A stretch of 7,780 nucleotides of DNA from Candidatus Terrybacteria bacterium RIFCSPLOWO2_01_FULL_58_14 (GTDB lineage Bacteria; Patescibacteriota; Minisyncoccia; Terrybacterales; 2-01-FULL-58-14). Both the position numbers and the translations under genes were made by a program. Positions within the stretch are counted from its first letter, which is position 1. Every line of letters starts with the position of its first letter. The notes under the pieces were generated by a model. The model was not told the DNA's origin and did not search any database. It saw only the letters and a program-made list of their open reading frames with translations. The stretch is taken from the NCBI GenBank assembly GCA_001824745.1, contig MHSZ01000001.1, forward strand, positions 1 through 7,780, given 5' to 3'. This document shows, piece by piece, positions 4,684 to 7,780 of the stretch.

Positions 4684-5547
4684 TTATTGATCGCTTTCCT
4701 CAAAGAGTTCCCTTTGGCCAATAATTTTGTACTTAGCAATGTTGATGTGCGTTCTAGCTCCTTTTTGATAAGTCGTTGTGCCCTCAAGCTCAATCCACTG
4801 TCCCAGCATAATCCGCATTTGAGTTGGATCTCTTAGGCTCTCAACTAATGTTGCTGGAATCGCAGTCCCCTCGCTATTAACCTTAAAGCCCAGGTGTCGC
4901 ACTCGCGCATCAAGATCAACACGATTAATCCTCCCGCGTAAAGTTTCGAGTATATTTCCGTCTATTTCTTCAATAGGTTCTATTTCTCCAGCAAGTTCGG
5001 CAAATTCTTTTTTGTCCTCATATGTTAATGTAATCTGATCATGTGATGGCACGGCACAAACCAATTCATCTCCGCCTTGCCCAGGTGGGTGAATAATATG
5101 AGCAACCGATTGTAAAAAACCTTGATCTTTCAATAATTCTATTTTCGTCTGATCTCCAATTTGCGACATTAGTTGCGGTGAAATATCTTTCAATTCCGCG
5201 GCTCCTTTTTGCTGAATCAACGCCATAATGCCAACTAGTAAGGCCCCAACGGCAATAGCGCCTTGATATTCATTTAAAGATTGCAGTGACTTAAGAACAA
5301 TTTTTGCCCTCTTTCTAAATGACGCCTTTTCAAAGGCTTCAACAAAAATTTGTATATCATTCGTACTAAAATCAATTTTTTTATGCCTTGCCAATGCTTG
5401 AGTAACAATTATAATCGCGTCTTCTAGTCCAGATATCTCTGTCTTCAATGCACCAATTTCCATCATGCCATCAAAAGACGGCCCCCTGTATTCAAGATCT
5501 AGCAAATAATCGAGAACCTCCTTTGGGGGAAATAAAGTGTCGCTCAT
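4684..5547 (-). CDS. Unknown 287-residue protein, one membrane segment, linked to Mod
   Basis: I do not firmly recognise this protein. Residues about 14-90 form an alpha/beta-looking domain with FDGMMEIGAL followed by a helix and a strand. That pattern recalls, from memory, unnamed proteins found in phage and defence neighbourhoods. A hydrophobic segment at about 95-112 (GAIAVGALLVGIMALI) is followed by a linker rich in Gln and Asp. The C-terminal part at about 197-275 is beta-rich, with RGRINRVDL, a Gly-containing turn and IELEGTTTY followed by HINIAKYKII, suggestive of a small OB-like barrel. The gene is about 41% GC by hand count, unlike the outer parts of Mod. Its ATG overlaps the preceding 33-codon gene by 4 nt, so it is translated with the methyltransferase operon. 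A role as a partner or effector of that modification system is inference. Confidence 0.8.
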   Translation of the reverse strand: MSDTLFPPKEVLDYLLDLEYRGPSFDGMMEIGALKTEISGLEDAIIIVTQALARHKKIDFSTNDIQIFVEAFEKASFRKRAKIVLKSLQSLNEYQGAIAVGALLVGIMALIQQKGAAELKDISPQLMSQIGDQTKIELLKDQGFLQSVAHIIHPPGQGGDELVCAVPSHDQITLTYEDKKEFAELAGEIEPIEEIDGNILETLRGRINRVDLDARVRHLGFKVNSEGTAIPATLVESLRDPTQMRIMLGQWIELEGTTTYQKGARTHINIAKYKIIGQRELFEESDQ

Positions 5548-5645
5548 GATAGTTTCTTGATCTCACTTAAAGCCGGCTCAAGTCTTTTCTCGCCATCTCC
5601 AACCTCCTGAAAAACCTCTTTCGTATAGGTGGCTTCTTCCTTCAT
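5544..5645 (-). CDS. Small 33-residue charged protein between Mod and the unknown protein
   Basis: From ATG 5645 the frame reads MKEEATYTKEVFQEVGDG and ends EIKKLS before TGA 5544-5546, giving 33 highly charged residues with no Cys and no membrane segment. The stop overlaps the next gene's ATG as ATGA (5544-5547). The start similarly overlaps, as ATGA (5642-5645), the end of the frame that carries the possible Mod tail. Overlaps at both ends argue for a real, coupled gene, though no strong Shine-Dalgarno sequence lies at normal distance (GGAGGAG is over 20 nt upstream). The function is unknown. It could instead be a spacer translated only for coupling. Confidence 0.45.
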   Translation of the reverse strand: MKEEATYTKEVFQEVGDGEKRLEPALSEIKKLS

Positions 5646-5695
5646 CTTTCTTGAACAATCTTAATCTCCTCCGGGGTGAGGCCGTAGAGTTTCAA
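5642..5695 (-). other. Possible out-of-frame C-terminal tail of the methyltransferase
   Basis: Right after the Mod stop (TGA 5692-5694), the -1 frame reads LKLYGLTPEEIKIVQER and stops at TGA 5642-5644. From memory, YxLTxEEIxIVE is a common ending of restriction-modification methyltransferases, and one extra T in the GTTTGA at the Mod stop would fuse the two frames. It could be a natural short ORF starting at TTG 5695, a real frameshift, or a sequencing error. Confidence 0.4.
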
Positions 5696-7780
5696 ACATT
5701 AATAACCTTCATTACCTCGTCGCCGTAGTGGTTGATGACTTTGACGGCGATTTTGCCGGTTGTTGGTTTCGGGAATGGGCGCGAAACCGTTGTGTAGAGC
5801 TGTTCCCATGCCTCTTCGCTGATATTCGCCTTGAGCGCTTTCTTGAGCTTCTCATATGGCTTCTCCGCGCCGAGAAAGTACGCCTGCGTCACGAAGAACG
5901 CCTGGCCGTTATAGTTGATGTCCACAAACCACGCGGCGATATCGTTTTCGAGATCGCCGCCGCCCGAGGAACGTATCTCGCTCTTGACGGGGTCATAGAT
6001 GTCCATGCCGAGGATTTCTACGACAACGCCTTCTTTCGTTTCCTTTACACGTACGTCCGGCTCTCCGAACGCGAGAAAGAGATTGGCGGAGCCAGTCTTT
6101 TTGAGCAGATCGCCCATGGAGAGATCGGGGTTGATTTTGACGCGCATGATTCGGAGACCATTCTGTTGTTTCGCTTCGGCGAAAGCCGACGCATCGAACG
6201 ATGTAGCGGCGACCACGAGCAAGTCAGCAAATTTCTTCGCTACACGTGCGGCATCACGAATGAAATCATCGTCCACGCTTCCGAACTCGGGGCCGATAGC
6301 AACTGCGACTTTCTTCAGGCCGCCTTTTGTTTTATATTCACCGACCGCCTGGACCTCCGGCCCGCTCGGGAGAACCTCCAGGTTCTCAAAATCTACGCGA
6401 GCGCCCTTCTCGCCGGTTTGTACGCCCGCTTTGCGAAGGTTCTCTACGATAGTCTCGACGAACCGCTCCGACGAAATCATTTCCTGTGCGTCGGACACGC
6501 GATGCGGCGCAAGCGACTCTACTGTGAATGGCCCACAGACACGTATGATGGCTTTATCCCCAAACGGCTGGTCATAAAGCACCTCTTGTTCTGATTCCTC
6601 GTCGTTGGCAAGCGATTTGAGTGTTACGTGTGGCACGGTCTTATAGATAAATCCCGCCGCGACATTCGCCTTGGCGTCGTCACCATTCTCTTTGAGTCTG
6701 TAATACGGGAATTTGCCGACCATGAGGCGCGTGCGTGCAAGGGCGAGTGCAACGCGCGATGTATCTATCGTTATCCAGCGACGGCCCCATTGCTCGGCAA
6801 CGTACGCCGTCGTTCCTGATCCACAGGTGGGATCAAGCACTATGTCGCCGGGATCGGTGGTCATGAGAAGACAGCGCTGGACGATCTTCGTATAGGTCTG
6901 AACAGAATAGATTTTTTTCTCTCCAAAAGTAGAGGGAACCGTGTCCGTCCAAATATTATGGAATTGTCCTAACGGAAAATCGGCTGCATATTTCTTGAAC
7001 TTCAACCAATTGCCGACGGTAATTAGCCTGCCTAGTTCTTTTAGTCGTTGTAGTCCATCTTTCGTAGTCTTCCAATGATAATTTGAGTCCGGATTATAAC
7101 TTTTGCCTTTGTACTCAAACTCCACTTTTCCATTGGCCGCACCTGGAGAGAGAAGGTTATCGTGTAGAAAGCATACCCTCTTATCAAAATCTTTTACGTC
7201 GTTGATCTTTTTGAGCCTCCCGCCTACTTCTATGTACGGAAATTTACCAATTAACTCTTCGGGAGTAAGCTCTCGAAACAACTGCCTATATTTGAGAGTG
7301 GGCCTATTTTTTGCGTACCAGATAAGAACGTCGTAGACACCATCAAGATAGTCCTCTCCTCTAAAGTAAATTTTTTGTACGCAAATTTCAGAAACAAAGT
7401 TGTCTGACCCAAATACTTCATCCATTAATTCTCGAATGTGGTGGGCATTTTCATCTGATATCTGCACAAAGCAAGAACCACTTTCAGTCAAAAGCTCACG
7501 CGCCGTGATGAGCCGGTCGCGTAGGTATGAAAGGTACGAGTGGATGCCGAGTTCCCACGTATCGCGGAACGCCTTTATCTGCTCCGGCTGACGGATCATG
7601 TCGTCGAGTTTGTTGTCCTTCACATCGCGCTTGCGCGTCGAGGTCTGCCAGTTTGAGCCGAACTTGATGCCGTACGGCGGGTCTATGTAAATCGTCTGCA
7701 CCTTGCCGCGCATTCCCTCCTTCTCAAGGAGCGAATTCATGACGACGAGCGAGTCACCAAGAATCATGCGGTTGCGCCAG
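5692..7780 (-). CDS. Type III Mod-like site-specific adenine-N6 DNA methyltransferase (5' partial)
   Basis: The enzyme transfers a methyl group from S-adenosylmethionine to adenine in a specific DNA sequence. Counting from Met at 7767, the catalytic DPPY is at residues 29-32 and the cofactor-binding DPTCGSGTT at 312-320; this order defines the beta class used by type III Mod subunits. The roughly 200 residues between carry the target-recognition region. Residues about 380-691 are the long Mod-type C-terminal part, ending KVINHYGDEVMKVINV. The frame stays open beyond 7767 to the window edge (WRNR before the Met), and the family normally has more residues there, so the true start lies outside. 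GC is about 41% over 6901-7500 (codons about 90-289) but about 57% on both sides, a sign of a swapped recognition domain. No Res helicase-nuclease gene follows; it may lie upstream or be absent. Confidence 0.93.
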   Translation of the reverse strand, partial: WRNRMILGDSLVVMNSLLEKEGMRGKVQTIYIDPPYGIKFGSNWQTSTRKRDVKDNKLDDMIRQPEQIKAFRDTWELGIHSYLSYLRDRLITARELLTESGSCFVQISDENAHHIRELMDEVFGSDNFVSEICVQKIYFRGEDYLDGVYDVLIWYAKNRPTLKYRQLFRELTPEELIGKFPYIEVGGRLKKINDVKDFDKRVCFLHDNLLSPGAANGKVEFEYKGKSYNPDSNYHWKTTKDGLQRLKELGRLITVGNWLKFKKYAADFPLGQFHNIWTDTVPSTFGEKKIYSVQTYTKIVQRCLLMTTDPGDIVLDPTCGSGTTAYVAEQWGRRWITIDTSRVALALARTRLMVGKFPYYRLKENGDDAKANVAAGFIYKTVPHVTLKSLANDEESEQEVLYDQPFGDKAIIRVCGPFTVESLAPHRVSDAQEMISSERFVETIVENLRKAGVQTGEKGARVDFENLEVLPSGPEVQAVGEYKTKGGLKKVAVAIGPEFGSVDDDFIRDAARVAKKFADLLVVAATSFDASAFAEAKQQNGLRIMRVKINPDLSMGDLLKKTGSANLFLAFGEPDVRVKETKEGVVVEILGMDIYDPVKSEIRSSGGGDLENDIAAWFVDINYNGQAFFVTQAYFLGAEKPYEKLKKALKANISEEAWEQLYTTVSRPFPKPTTGKIAVKVINHYGDEVMKVINV

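Noticed and set aside
5728..6594. Long plus-strand open frames opposite Mod (for example 288 codons).
   Set aside because: They are antisense to a well-supported methyltransferase frame and show no domain logic; GC-rich coding DNA commonly gives such mirror frames.

Overview
The window looks like a stretch of a small-genome bacterial chromosome. A Patescibacteria/CPR lineage is my best guess, but that is inference. The signs are a very gene-dense, single-strand layout, several start codons sitting directly on a -10 box with no ribosome binding site, an AbrB-type antitoxin paired with a Doc toxin, and a small signal-peptide/SHOCT membrane protein of a type I associate with such genomes. TGA is used as a normal stop, so the Gracilibacteria-type code does not apply. 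Every gene I can support lies on the minus strand, so transcription runs from high to low coordinates.

From the right: 7780 to 4684 is a DNA-modification locus. A beta-class adenine methyltransferase of the type III Mod kind runs in from outside the window. It is followed by a possible frameshifted C-terminal tail, a 33-codon gene, and an AT-rich 287-residue protein of unknown function with one membrane segment. The last junctions are 4-nt ATGA overlaps, so the set is probably translated as a coupled operon. No restriction/helicase (Res) gene is in view. The central part of Mod (target-recognition region) and the 287-residue gene are both about 41% GC, against about 57% in the flanking parts of Mod, which suggests exchange or acquisition.

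4683 to 4278 is a gene-poor stretch with a perfect 12-bp inverted repeat, flanking 9-bp direct repeats and a 16-bp repeat also found at 1803. 4277 to 3263 holds a two-gene unit: an exported, Met-rich SHOCT protein and a DsrE-like sulfur-relay protein. 3262 to 2477 is a decayed region. It contains a small membrane protein gene broken at a run of nine G, a strong hairpin, the C-terminal remnant of a TspO gene, and a long nested palindromic element whose edge touches the -35 box of the next operon.

2476 to 1862 is an AbrB antitoxin/Doc toxin pair with a textbook promoter overlapped by palindromes, ending in a terminator at 1683-1706. 1610 to 100 is a two-gene ABC transporter (permease and ATPase) of the molybdate/tungstate type, without its binding protein in view. 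Positions 1-99 hold nothing I can support.
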